Assembly: GCA_963814805.1 (NCBI GenBank)
Contig: CAWFER010000023.1
Span: 124,001-188,000 of the forward strand
Direction of reading: 5' to 3'
From: AP-15 sp963814805
Lineage (GTDB): Bacteria > Pseudomonadota > Alphaproteobacteria > ATCC43930 > CGMCC-115725
Length of the DNA: 64,000 nucleotides
Shown piece by piece: positions 16,999-28,875 of this stretch. A program made the position numbers and the translations under genes. The notes under the pieces were generated by a model. That model was not told where the DNA came from. It worked only from the letters and a program-made list of their open reading frames with translations, and did not search any database. Position 1 is the first letter of the stretch, and each line of letters starts with the position of its first letter.

Positions 16999-18831
16999 AT
17001 GCGTAGAGTATCGGCCATTGCCGTCGGCCTGGTTCTGTTGCTGCTCGCCGCCGGCGGCGTCCGGGCCGCGCCCAGCCAAGGCATGTCGTTGTTCGGCGAT
17101 CTCAAATACGGACCCGGCTTTACCCATTTCGATTACGTCAACCCGCAGGCGCCGAAGGGCGGCACGATGCGCTATTCGGCGATCGGCACCTTCGACACCT
17201 TGAATCCCTTTGTCATCAATGGGGTGCCGGCCGAGGGCATTTCCCTGATCTTCGACACCCTGGCGGCCTCCTCCGAGGACGAGCCGGCGAGCGAATACGG
17301 GCTCGTCGCCAAAACCATCGACCTGGCGCCCGACAAGCTCTCGGTGCTCTATACCCTGCGCAAGGCGGCGCGTTTCCACGACGGCACGCCGATCACCCCG
17401 GCGGACGTGATCTGGACCTTCAACACGTTGCGCGCCAAGGGGCTGCCGATGTACCGCTCCTATTATGGCGACGTGACCAAGGTCGTGCAGGAGGGCGATC
17501 ACGGCGTCCGCTTCTATTTCAAATCGGCGAAGAACCGCGAATTGCCGCAGATCATCGGCGAGATGCCGGTGCTGTCCAAGGCCTACTGGTCGGGCCGCGA
17601 TTTCGAAAAGCCGACGCTCAAGCCGCCGCTCGGCAGCGGCCCCTACACGATCCAGTCGGTCGACCCGGGCCGCTCGATCACCTACAGCCGGGTCAAGGAT
17701 TACTGGGGCGCCGATCTGCCGGTCAACAAGGGCCGCTACAATTTCGATACGATCCGCTACGACTATTATCGCGACGCGACAATCGCGCTCGAAGCGTTCA
17801 AGGCCGGCCAGTACGATGCCCGGGTCGAGAATTCGTCAAAGGACTGGGCAACCGGCTATGATGGCCCCGCCCTGCGCGCCGGCCTGATCAAGAAGGTAGC
17901 AGATCCCGAACGAATTGCCGAGCGGCATGCAGGGCTTGGGCTATAATCTGCGCCGGCCGATCTTTCAGGACTGGCGGGTGCGCAAGGCGCTGGCTTATGC
18001 CTTCGACTTTGAATGGTCGAACAAGAACCTGTTCTACGGCGCCTATCAGCGGACCCGCAGCTATTTCGACAATTCCGAACTGGCCGCGACCGGCGTGCCG
18101 AAGGGCAAGGAGCTCGAAATCCTCGACAAGTTTCGCGGGCAGATCCCCGACGCCGTGTTCACCAAGGAATACGATCCGCCCAAATATGACGGCTCGGGCA
18201 ATATCCGCGACGGGTTGGCCAAGGCGCTGAAGCTGCTGATGGCAGGCCGGTTGGACCTTCAAGGGCGAACGGCTCGTCAACGCCAAGACCGGTCAGCCGT
18301 TCGAATTCGAGATCCTGCTCGACAACCCGCAATTCGAGCGGATCGTGCTGCCGTTCGTGCAAAACCTGAAGCGGATGGGCATCACCGCCCGGGTGCGCAC
18401 CGTCGACACCGCGCAATACGAGCGGCGGATGGAGACGTTCGACTACGATATGACCGTCGTGCTGTTCCCGGAATCGCTTGTCGCCCGGCAACGAGCAGCG
18501 CGATTACTGGGGCTCGAAGGCAGCCGACGAGGAGGGCAGCCGCAACCTTCTCGGCGTCAAGAGCAAGGTCGTCGACGCCCTGATCAAAGAGCTGATCCAG
18601 GCGCCGGACCGGGCGAGCCTGGTCGCCCACACCCGCGCGCTCGACCGGGTGCTGCAGTATGGCTATTACGTGATCCCGCAATTCCACCTGGCCGCGTTTC
18701 GGGTCGCCTATTGGAACAAGTTCCGCCGGCCGGCGATTTCGCCCAAATACGCGCTGGGCTTCGATACCTGGTGGGTCGACCCCGCCGCCGAGAAGGCGGT
18801 CGAAGCCAAAAAGGGCGAGGTGCTGAAATAG
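16999..18831 (+). CDS. Family 5 extracellular solute-binding protein, YejA-like (three frameshifts)
   Basis: A periplasmic peptide-binding protein of an ABC importer, about 610 residues when joined. A signal peptide (IAVGLVLLLLAAGGVRA) is followed by MSLFGDLKYGPGFTHFDYVN, FHDGTPITPADVIWTFN and GSGPYTIQSVDPGRSITYSR, then YNLRRPIFQDWRVRKALAYA. These are typical of the YejA/microcin C/oligopeptide group. Frames change near 17900, 18243 and 18478, each fixable by one base. An AAAGAGG site precedes ATG 16999. It is followed by its permease gene after 13 bp. Confidence 0.88.
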
Positions 18832-18844
18832 TGAGGGGCTCTGC

Positions 18845-19934
18845 ATGATCGCTTACGCGATCCGCCGGGTGCTGCTGATCATCCCGACCCTGTTCGCGAT
18901 CATGGTGGTGAATTTCGTCATCGTCCAGGCCGCGCCCGGCGGACCGGTCGAGCAGATGATCGCGCGCCTCAAGGGCGAGAATGTCAGCGCCACCGAGCGG
19001 GTCAGCGGCGGCTCCGGCGAGCTCGCCGGTTCGGCGGGAGGCGGTCAACACCCGCTACCGCGGCGCGCGCGGCCTCGATCCGGCGCTGATCAAGGAGCTC
19101 GAAAAGCAATACGGCTTCGACAAGCCACCCTTGACGCGCTTTCTATTGATGATGCGCAACTACCTGACCTTCAATTTCGGCAACAGCTTCTTCAGCGGCC
19201 AGCCGGTGATTAAGCTGATCCGGGAAAAATTGCCGGTCTCGATCTCGATCGGGCTGTGGACGACCCTGATCACCTATCTGGTCTCGATCCCGCTCGGCAT
19301 CAGAAAGGCGGTGCGCGACGGCAGCCGGTTTGATGTGTGGTCGAGCGCCGTCATCATCGTCGGCTATGCGGTGCCGAGCTTTCTGTTCGCCGTCCTGTTG
19401 ATCGTGCTGTTCGCCGGCGGCAGCTATCTGACGATCTTTCCGTTGCGCGGGCTGGTCAGCGACAATTGGGCCTCACTCTCCTGGCCGATGCGCATCGCCG
19501 ACTATTTCTGGCACATCGCGCTGCCGATCACCGCGCTGGTGATCTCGGGCTTCGCCACCTTGACGATGCTGACAAAAAACTGCTTTCTCGACGAGATCAA
19601 CAAACAGTATGTGCTGACCGCGCGCGCCAAGGGGTTGACCGAGCGCCGGGTGCTCTACGGCCATGTCTTCAGAAATGCGATGCTGCTGGTGGTCGCCGGG
19701 TTTCCGGCGGCGTTGGTCGGGATCCTCTTTACCGGGGCATTGCTGATCGAGGTGATCTTTTCGCTCGACGGCCTCGGCCTCCTCGGCTTCGACGCGGCGA
19801 TCAACCGTGACTACCCGATCATGTTCGGCACGCTCTACGTCTATACCCTGATCGGCCTCGTGCTGAAGCTGGTCAGCGACCTCACTTACATGCTGATCGA
19901 CCCGCGCATCGATTTCGCCGCCCGCCGCGCCTGA
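18845..19934 (+). CDS. ABC transporter permease, YejB-like (one frameshift)
   Basis: An inner-membrane permease of the DppB/OppB family, of about 360 residues. It starts MIAYAIRRVLLIIPTLFAIM, then VVNFVIVQAAPGGPVEQM, which is characteristic. A frame change near 19040 joins to NTRYRGARGLDPALIKELEK, several further helices and the EAA-type loop around YVLTARAKGLTERRVLYGHV. It pairs with the YejA-like gene upstream. The second permease and ATPase subunits normally encoded next (yejE, yejF) are absent here; the next gene is a dehydrogenase. Confidence 0.9.
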
Positions 19935-20103
19935 ACCGGCTTTTTGCATCGGTCCTGTGACCAACATCGTTGAGTGTCGCACCCCAACCGTGGGTGGGCT
20001 AAGCTTGAGCCGATCGGACCAGAGGGGTGGCCGCGATGGAAACTCTCTCGATTAAGGCTTGTTGCCGGATCGCCCATATTCCGTTCGGCAATCGGCGCAC
20101 GGC

Positions 20104-21081
20104 ATGAAGGCGCTGTTTCTCGGCGGGGTGGCCGCCGACACCGCCCGAGGCATCAGGGACGAATTGCCGGATGGGCTCGAGGTCGACATCCTCGACGACC
20201 CGATCGAGCGTGCCCGGCTCCCCGCCGCGGCGGCTGAAGCCGACATCCTGGTCAGCAATCACTGGCTTGCCGACTACCCGCCGGCGCCAAACATCCGGCT
20301 GGTGCAGTCGGTGGCGACCGGGGTCGATCTGTTCGAGCTCGCGGCGCTGCCCAAAGGGGCCGCCATCTGCAACGCGTTCGGCCACGAAACCGCGATCGCC
20401 GAATACATCATCATGGTCATGCTGGCCCTGCATCACCGGCTGTTCGAGATCTCGGGCGAGTTCCGCGAGCGCGGCTCGTGGCGCACCAGCTGGGTGGAAA
20501 GCGGCGCGCCGCACGGCGAGGTGCGCGGTTCGACCTTGGGGATCGTCGGCTATGGCCGGGTCGGGCGCGAGGTGGCGCGGCGGGCGGCGCCGTTCGGCTG
20601 CCGCATCCTCGCCGCCAACCGCACGGCGCGCCAGCCCGAGGACGGGGTCGATCGGGTCTTCCCGCTGGCCGAGCTCGACCGGATGCTGCCCGAATGCGAC
20701 ACCGTGGCGCTGTGCACGGCGCTCGGGCCCGAGACCACCGGGCTGATCGACGCGCGGCGCCTGGCGCTGATGAAGCCCGGCGCGTTCCTCGTCAACATCG
20801 CCCGCGGCCCGGTGGTCGACGAGGATGCGATATACGCCGCCTTGCGCGACCGCAGGATCGGCGGCGCGGCGCTCGACGTGTGGTGGCAGTATCCGACCCC
20901 GGCGGAGCCGGCGCGGCGCGGCTCGCGCCACCCGTTCCACGAATTGCCGAACGTCATCGTGACGCCGCACAATTCAGGCTGGACCGCCGGGATGGTTCGG
21001 CGGCGCTGGGACGAGATCGCCGACAATATCGGCCGCTTTGTCCGCGGCGAGAAGCTGATCAACCTGGTCGCCATCAATTGA
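20104..21081 (+). CDS. D-2-hydroxyacid dehydrogenase, copy 1
   Basis: A 325-residue NAD(P)-dependent oxidoreductase. The Rossmann motif LGIVGYGRVGREVARRA, the arginine segment VNIARGPVVDEDAIYAAL, and the catalytic histidine in VTPHNSGWT are present. These fit the formate/glycerate dehydrogenase superfamily that interconverts 2-keto and 2-hydroxy acids. ATG 20104 (MKALFLGGVAAD) is supported because the second copy starts the same way. It forms a tandem pair with the next gene, and an amidase follows. Confidence 0.9.
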   Translation: MKALFLGGVAADTARGIRDELPDGLEVDILDDPIERARLPAAAAEADILVSNHWLADYPPAPNIRLVQSVATGVDLFELAALPKGAAICNAFGHETAIAEYIIMVMLALHHRLFEISGEFRERGSWRTSWVESGAPHGEVRGSTLGIVGYGRVGREVARRAAPFGCRILAANRTARQPEDGVDRVFPLAELDRMLPECDTVALCTALGPETTGLIDARRLALMKPGAFLVNIARGPVVDEDAIYAALRDRRIGGAALDVWWQYPTPAEPARRGSRHPFHELPNVIVTPHNSGWTAGMVRRRWDEIADNIGRFVRGEKLINLVAIN

Positions 21082-21121
21082 GGGGCATCATGCACGCCAT
21101 CCCCCGTTCCACGGCGCAGCG

Positions 21122-22094
21122 ATGAAGGCCGTGTTTCTGGGCACGCTCGCCGCCTCGCAGGCGGCGCCGATCACCAGCTTCATCACCGAGGCGGTGCGCA
21201 CCGAAATCGTCGGCGATAGCGATCCGGTGCGGCTGGCCGAGGCGGTGGCCAACGCCGAGATCGTGCTGACCGGAGCGTGGCGCGCCGGCTACCCGCCGGC
21301 GCCGCGGCTGCGCCTGCTGCAGGTGCCGCTCGCCGGCACCGACGGCATCGAGGTCGCGGCCCTGCCCAAGGGCGTCACCTTGTGCAATGCCTATGGCCAC
21401 GAGGCGGCGCTCGGCGAATTCGCGATCATGATGATGCTGGCCTGGCGGCATCGCCTGTTCGACATCGCCACCTCGTTCCGCGCCGGGTCGTGGTATTGGA
21501 GCCCGACGGTCGGCGGCCCGACCCGCGGCGAGCTCGGCGGCCGCACCGTCGGCATCGTCGGGCTCGGCCATATCGGGCGAGAGGTCGCCTGGCGCGCCGC
21601 CGCGCTCGGCTGCCGGGTGCTCGCCGCCAACCGCACCCCGCGCGCGAGACCGCCCTCGGTCGCGCGGATTTTTCCGATGGCCGACGCTCGATCAGATGCT
21701 CGGCGAATGCGACGTCGTCGTGCTGAGCTGCGCGCTGACGCCGGAGACCACCGGGCTGATCGACCGGGGCCGGCTCGCCGCGATGAAACCCGACGCGTTG
21801 CTGATCAATCTGGCGCGCGGGCCGATCGCCGACGAGGACGCGCTCTTTGAGGCGCTGCGCGACGGCGCGATCGGCGGCGCGGCACTCGACGCCTGGTGGC
21901 GCTATCCCACTGCCCAGGAGCCGGCGCCGCGCCCGTCGCGCCACCCGTTCCACGAATTGCCCAATGTCATCATGACGCCGCATTGCTCGCCACGGACTGA
22001 CGCCACGATCGAGCGCCGCTCGCGCGATGTGGCGCGCAACATCGATCGCTTCGTGCGCGGCGAGAAGCTCGAAAATATCGTGGCCGTGACCTGA
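21122..22094 (+). CDS. D-2-hydroxyacid dehydrogenase, copy 2 (one frameshift)
   Basis: A paralogue of the preceding gene with the same plan: MKAVFLGTLAAS, VGIVGLGHIGREVAWRAA, INLARGPIADEDALFEAL and MTPHCSPRT. The frame changes near 21685; removing one base restores MLGECDVVVLSC directly after the Rossmann domain. The joined length of about 324 residues matches copy 1. Divergence between copies is moderate, so this is an old duplication rather than a recent one. The stop lies 11 bp before the amidase gene, so three genes probably form one unit. Confidence 0.88.
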
Positions 22095-22105
22095 GGGAAA
22101 CGCGC

Positions 22106-23579
22106 ATGACCGAAGAACTCGCGTTTCTGTCGGCGACCCGGCTGGTCGCGCTCTACCGCGAGAAAACCCTCTCGCCGGTCGAGGTGCTGACTGAAACCCT
22201 GAGCCGGCTCGAACGTTACGAAGCGGCGGTCAACGCCTTTGTGCTGTACGATCCGCAGGCGGCGATGGCCTCGGCCCGCGCCTCCGAGGCGCGCTGGCGC
22301 AAGGGCGAGCCGCAGGGCCTCCTCGACGGCGTGCCGGTGGCGATCAAGGACACGGTCCTGACCCGCGGCTGGCCGCGGCTGGTCGGCTCGAAGACGATCG
22401 ACCCGCGCCAGGACTGGAACGAGGATTCGCCAGTCACGGCAAAGCTGCGCGCGCATGGCGCCGTGCTGTTCGGCAAGACCACGACCCCCGAATTCGGCTG
22501 GAAGCCGTTGACCGACTCGCCCTTGAGCGGGATCACCCGCAACCCGTGGAACCTCGAACGCACCCCCGGCGGCAGCAGCGGCGGCAGCGCCGTCGCCGTG
22601 CTGGCCGGGATCTGTCCGCTGGCGGTCGGCACCGACGCCGGCGGCTCGATCCGCATCCCCGCTTCATTCTGCGGAATTTTCGGGTTGAAGCCGACCTTTG
22701 GCCGGGTCGCGGTCTATCCGCCCTCGGCTTTTGGCGATGTCGCCCATGTCGGGCCGATGAGCCGCACGGTCGACGATGCCGCCTTGATGCTCGATGTGGC
22801 GAAGGGGCCGGATTCGCGCGACTGGCATAGCCTGCCCGATGACGGCATCCGCTATCGGCGAGGCGGTGCGCGAGGGCTCGCTCAAGGGCAAGCGGGTGGC
22901 CCTGTCGCCGACCCTGGGGCTGGCCGAGCCGCAGCCCTCGGTGCGCGCCGCGGTCGAACGCGCAGCGCAAATATTCGCCGGGCTCGGCGCCGAGGTCGAG
23001 CTGGCGGACCCGTTCCCGCAGCCGCCGAAAGGGATTTTCGAGCCGCTCGCTCTGGCCGCGTTCTGGGCCTTGCTGCGTTCGCTGCCGGCGGAGGCTGCGG
23101 CGGTCATGGATGCGGGGCTCGTCGCCCTGTGCCGCCGCGGCCAGACGGTGACGCAGGAAGAGTATGTCGAGGCGGTCGGCCGCCGCGCGGCGCTCGGCCA
23201 GGCGCTGCGGCTGTTTTTCGACCGCTACGACCTGTTGCTGTCGCCGACGATGCCGATCCCGGCGGCTTATGCCGAGCCGCGCGACGACGACCGGCCGAAC
23301 CCGAACAATTTTCCGGGCTGGATGCCCTATACGGCGCCGTTCAACCTGACCAAGAACCCCTCAGCCTCGATCCCGTGCGGCATGGTCGACGGGCTGCCGG
23401 TCGGGCTGATGGTGACCGGACCGCTTTTCGGCGACCTCGCGGTGCTGCAGGCCTGCCGCGCCTATGAGACGGCGGCCGGCCAGGCGTGGCCCGGTCCGCA
23501 GCTCGCCGCCTGCCTCGCCGCGATCGCGTCTGCGGCCGGTCCTGGGGTCAAGTCCAAGAAATGGACGCCAGCGCGCTGA
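22106..23579 (+). CDS. Amidase-signature family hydrolase (one frameshift)
   Basis: About 490 residues. The Ser-cisSer-Lys triad is visible: Lys in GVPVAIKDT and the serines in the glycine-rich TPGGSSGGSAVAV segment followed by GTDAGGSIRIPASFCGIFG. A frame change near 22855 is needed to join the C-terminal part (SLKGKRVALSPTLG onward, with LLLSPTMPIPA). The family hydrolyses diverse amides, including Glu-tRNA in GatA, but no gatB or gatC lies nearby, so this is likely a catabolic amidase. It is the last gene of the dehydrogenase-amidase unit. Confidence 0.88.
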
Positions 23580-23646
23580 TTGCGCAGTTGCATCGCCGCG
23601 CCGGCGCCGCATATTCGGCTCGACGCATTTGTGACGGGAGGAACTC

Positions 23647-23757
23647 GTGGCGAACAAAGAGCAGAAGCGGTCGGGCCGGGAAGCCAAAAAGCCCAAGCAG
23701 AAGAAGAAAGGCGCCGACAAGCCCGCGGCCGGCAAACCGCAGACGGTGAAAACCTGA
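23647..23757 (+). CDS. Small lysine-rich protein, 36 residues
   Basis: A GTG start preceded by GGGAGG with 5-bp spacing opens a 36-residue frame beginning VANKEQKRSGREAKKPKQKK. About one third of the residues are Lys or Arg. It resembles short basic proteins seen near stress genes in alphaproteobacteria, which have no assigned function. The strong ribosome binding site is the main evidence that it is translated. It might bind nucleic acid through its charge, but that is a guess. Confidence 0.6.
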   Translation: MANKEQKRSGREAKKPKQKKKGADKPAAGKPQTVKT

Positions 23758-23772
23758 GCGGGCGCCGAGCGC

Positions 23773-24497
23773 TCAGCCCTGGCCGCATCCGCCGACGGCC
23801 AGGCGCAGACCGTTAAGCAGAAGATCGCGCTGTTCGGCGTCGCGAAACCAGGAGGCGGTCGTCATCACCTCGCCGGTGATTGGCGCGCAGCCGGTCGACG
23901 ACCGCGCGCGCTTCGTCAAGCCGACCCATATGGGCGTAACAGGCGGCGAGAAAACGGTGGCTGTTCGGATGGCGCGGATGATCCTGCATCCACAATAACA
24001 GCTTCGCTTCGGCTTCGACGAACCGCCTCTTAAAGAAATTGGCGGCGCCGAGCACGTGGAAATGTCCACCGAGCCGGTCGCGCGGGCTCAGCCGCAGCGC
24101 GGTCTCGACATGCTCGATCGCACGCTCGGCGTCGCCCGCCCATAGCCCGATCACCCCGCTGATAAACCAGCCCCGCGCGAAGTTCGGGTTAAGGGCGAGG
24201 GCGCGGTCGGCCAGGGCAAGCATCGTCGCGATGTCTTCGCCGAGGGCCGCGAGCGCGTAAGCGGCGTCGGCCAGCACTTCGGGATCGTGTCCGGCCGCCT
24301 GCAATGCCTGGTGGGCGCGCTCGATCGCCTGGTCGCGGCAGGGCCGCGCATCCTCGACCCAGCCATTGCCGATCAGCTGCATCTGCAGATAGGCGGCGAG
24401 CGCCAAGGCGGGACCAAAATGCGCGTCGCGCGCGATCGCCTGCTCGAACAGCGCGAGCGCCCGGATCGCGGCGCAGCGGGTCGCGGTACGATAACGT
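23773..24497 (-). pseudogene. Truncated TPR protein remnant
   Basis: The reading frame is open right up to the end of lon, without a convincing start. It encodes TPR-like helices (ALNPNFARGWFISGVIGLW, then AERAIEHVETALRLSPRD). A 1-base shift near 23870 is needed to reach the end DAEQRDLLLNGLRLAVGGC. This C-terminus is like that of adenylate cyclase-TPR proteins common in alphaproteobacteria. The N-terminal cyclase and DNA-binding parts are missing. It is either a decayed fragment beside lon or a short TPR protein from an in-frame TTG at 24406. Confidence 0.6.
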
Positions 24498-26931
<2,434 letters not shown>

Positions 26932-26979
26932 GCGATCAATTCCTTGGAAACGGGGTCGATGGCGGCGGCGCTGCGTTCG

Positions 26980-27375
26980 TCACAGCTTGTGCAGCTGCAC
27001 CATCAGGCAGCCATTGGCGAGATGGCGGCCGGAGATCTCGAAGCGCAGCGGCGGCAGCTCGATGCGCCGCTGGAATTGTCCATGCGGGATCTCCAACCGA
27101 TGAATTCGCCCATGCGCCATCTCGGGCGGCAGCGGACGCTCGCCGCTAACCATCAGCACCCCGGCGCTCAGGGTCACCTTGATCTCTTCGGGCGCGACGC
27201 CCGGCAGGGCGATCAGGATCGTCAAGGTTTCGTCGGTCTCGAAGATGTCGCATGGCGCTTCCCAATAGGGCCGCGCATGCCCCCGATGAAAAAACTGACG
27301 TTGCAGGCGATCGGCCCGTTCCATCGCCTCGCAGGCTCGCGCCCACATAACCGCTTCAAGCTGTCGTTCCGGCAT
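26980..27375 (-). CDS. Small heat-shock protein, Hsp20 family
   Basis: A 131-residue alpha-crystallin-domain protein: YWEAPCDIFETDETLTILI, then ALPGVAPEEIKVTLSAGVL, and RRIELPPLRFEISG near the end. Small heat-shock proteins hold unfolded proteins without ATP. The position immediately upstream of lon links holding and degradation of damaged proteins in one transcript. No convincing heat-shock promoter was identified in the 197-bp divergent region upstream. Confidence 0.9.
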   Translation of the reverse strand: MPERQLEAVMWARACEAMERADRLQRQFFHRGHARPYWEAPCDIFETDETLTILIALPGVAPEEIKVTLSAGVLMVSGERPLPPEMAHGRIHRLEIPHGQFQRRIELPPLRFEISGRHLANGCLMVQLHKL

Positions 27376-27572
27376 TCATCGGCTCCGAACGAGGACGGGC
27401 CCCGCCCGGTTCCCGCCCGGCGACGCCTACTCAAGGTGATATAGTTACGCTCGCACGGTCGGGGAGAGCGAATTGCGCATTTGGCCGAGCTTGCCGACCG
27501 AGCGAGGCGGGCCTAGGCGGACGGCGCAAAACCGGCTATCAGCCTCGGAGAAACCAATCGAAGGGGCGACCG

Positions 27573-28436
27573 GTGGCTGCGATCAGCGAAGAAACCATCG
27601 CTTTCGTCGAAGGCGTCGCGGCCGAGGCGGCGCGCATCGACACCCCGTGCGGCGACGGCCGCATGGTCTGGCGGGTCTGGGGCAGCGGTCCGCCGCTGGT
27701 GCTGTTCCATGGCGGCTACGGGTCGTGGACCCATTGGATCCGCAACGTCCTGCCATTGTCGCGCGCCTTTACCGTCATCGCCCCCGATCTGCCCGGGCTC
27801 GGCGAGTCGGCGACCCCGCCCGAGCCGCACACCGCCGAGGGGCTGGCGCGGATTCTCGTCGATGGGCTCGGCATCGTCCTGCCGCGGCAAGAGCGTCTCC
27901 ACCTCGCCGGGTTCTCGTTCGGCGGGGTGCTCGGCGGCCATGTCGCGGCTCAGCTCGGCGAGCGGGTGCGGGCCTTCACCGTGGTCGGCTCGAACGGACT
28001 CGGCCTCATTCGCCAGCCGACCGATCTCCAGCGGGCGCCGGCCGGGGCGTCGGCCGACGCGGCGCTCGCGGTTCACCGCCACAATCTCGGCGCGCTGATG
28101 ATCGCCGATCCCTCGAAGATCGACGAGTTGGCGGTCTACATCCAGTCGCAGAACGCGCCGCGCGGCCGGGTGCGGAGCCGGCGCTTCTCGCGCGCCGACA
28201 CCTTGGTGCGCGCATTGCCAGCGGTCAGCGCACGGCTCGACGGCATCTGGGGCGGGCGCGACGCCACCGCCTATCCGCATCTCGACGAGCGCGCCCGAAC
28301 CCTGCGGTCGTTCCAACCCGACGCCCGCTTTGAAGTGATCGAGGGCGCCGGCCACTGGGTGCAGTATGAGGCAGCCGACCGCTTCAACCCGCTGCTCGCC
28401 GAGATCGTCGCACTGCGCCGGAGCGCATCGCCATGA
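27573..28436 (+). CDS. Alpha/beta-hydrolase
   Basis: A 287-residue hydrolase with GTG start. It shows the oxyanion region LVLFHGGYGSWTHWIRN, the nucleophile elbow LAGFSFGGVLGG (Ser near residue 115), and a late catalytic His in VIEGAGHWVQYE. The fold covers esterases, lipases and ring-cleavage-product hydrolases. The resemblance to MhpC/BphD-type enzymes is general, so no substrate is assigned. Its stop overlaps the start of the broken SDR gene by four bases (ATGA at 28433), so the two once formed an operon. Confidence 0.88.
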   Translation: MAAISEETIAFVEGVAAEAARIDTPCGDGRMVWRVWGSGPPLVLFHGGYGSWTHWIRNVLPLSRAFTVIAPDLPGLGESATPPEPHTAEGLARILVDGLGIVLPRQERLHLAGFSFGGVLGGHVAAQLGERVRAFTVVGSNGLGLIRQPTDLQRAPAGASADAALAVHRHNLGALMIADPSKIDELAVYIQSQNAPRGRVRSRRFSRADTLVRALPAVSARLDGIWGGRDATAYPHLDERARTLRSFQPDARFEVIEGAGHWVQYEAADRFNPLLAEIVALRRSASP

Positions 28437-28760
28437 CCACCGCCAACACCCCCTCGCTCGCCGGCAAGGTCGCCATCGTGACCGGCGGCGGCGGCGGCAT
28501 CGGCGCGGGCTGCGTCAACCTGTTCGCCGTGGCGGCGGCGCAGAGCGGGCTGCTTCGCTGATCGCCACACTCCCCGGCGGCGGCCACAAGGCGATGCATC
28601 TGCCGCTCGAGGACGCCGCCCGGATCCGCCAGGTGGCGCAAGCGGTCGGCGACGAGTTCGGCCGCGCCGATATGCTCGTCAATTGCGCCGGCTTTACCCG
28701 CTCGCTTCGCGCCCCACGCTCACCGGATGGCGGGCAGGGTCTCGCACCCCCAGAGCTGTC
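28433..28760 (+). pseudogene. Short-chain dehydrogenase remnant
   Basis: The frame starts well, with SLAGKVAIVTGGGGGIGAGC, the NAD-binding motif of SDR enzymes, but stops after about 42 residues. A second frame resumes with HKAMHLPLEDAARIRQVAQA and MLVNCAGFTRS, the usual SDR NAG-like motif. The catalytic YxxxK region and the whole C-terminal half are absent. Unlike the other broken genes here, no single-base correction restores it, so this is a real decayed gene. It follows the hydrolase gene with an ATGA overlap. Confidence 0.75.
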
Positions 28761-28875
28761 GGTCGTTAGGCGCGAGGCGCGGGCTTGCTGATTTGGTTCG
28801 ATCGGGCGCACAATGCAGGGAACTCGAACGGGCTTGTGGCGGGCGGCGGGTAGAACGACGGGAGGATTTGGTCGC

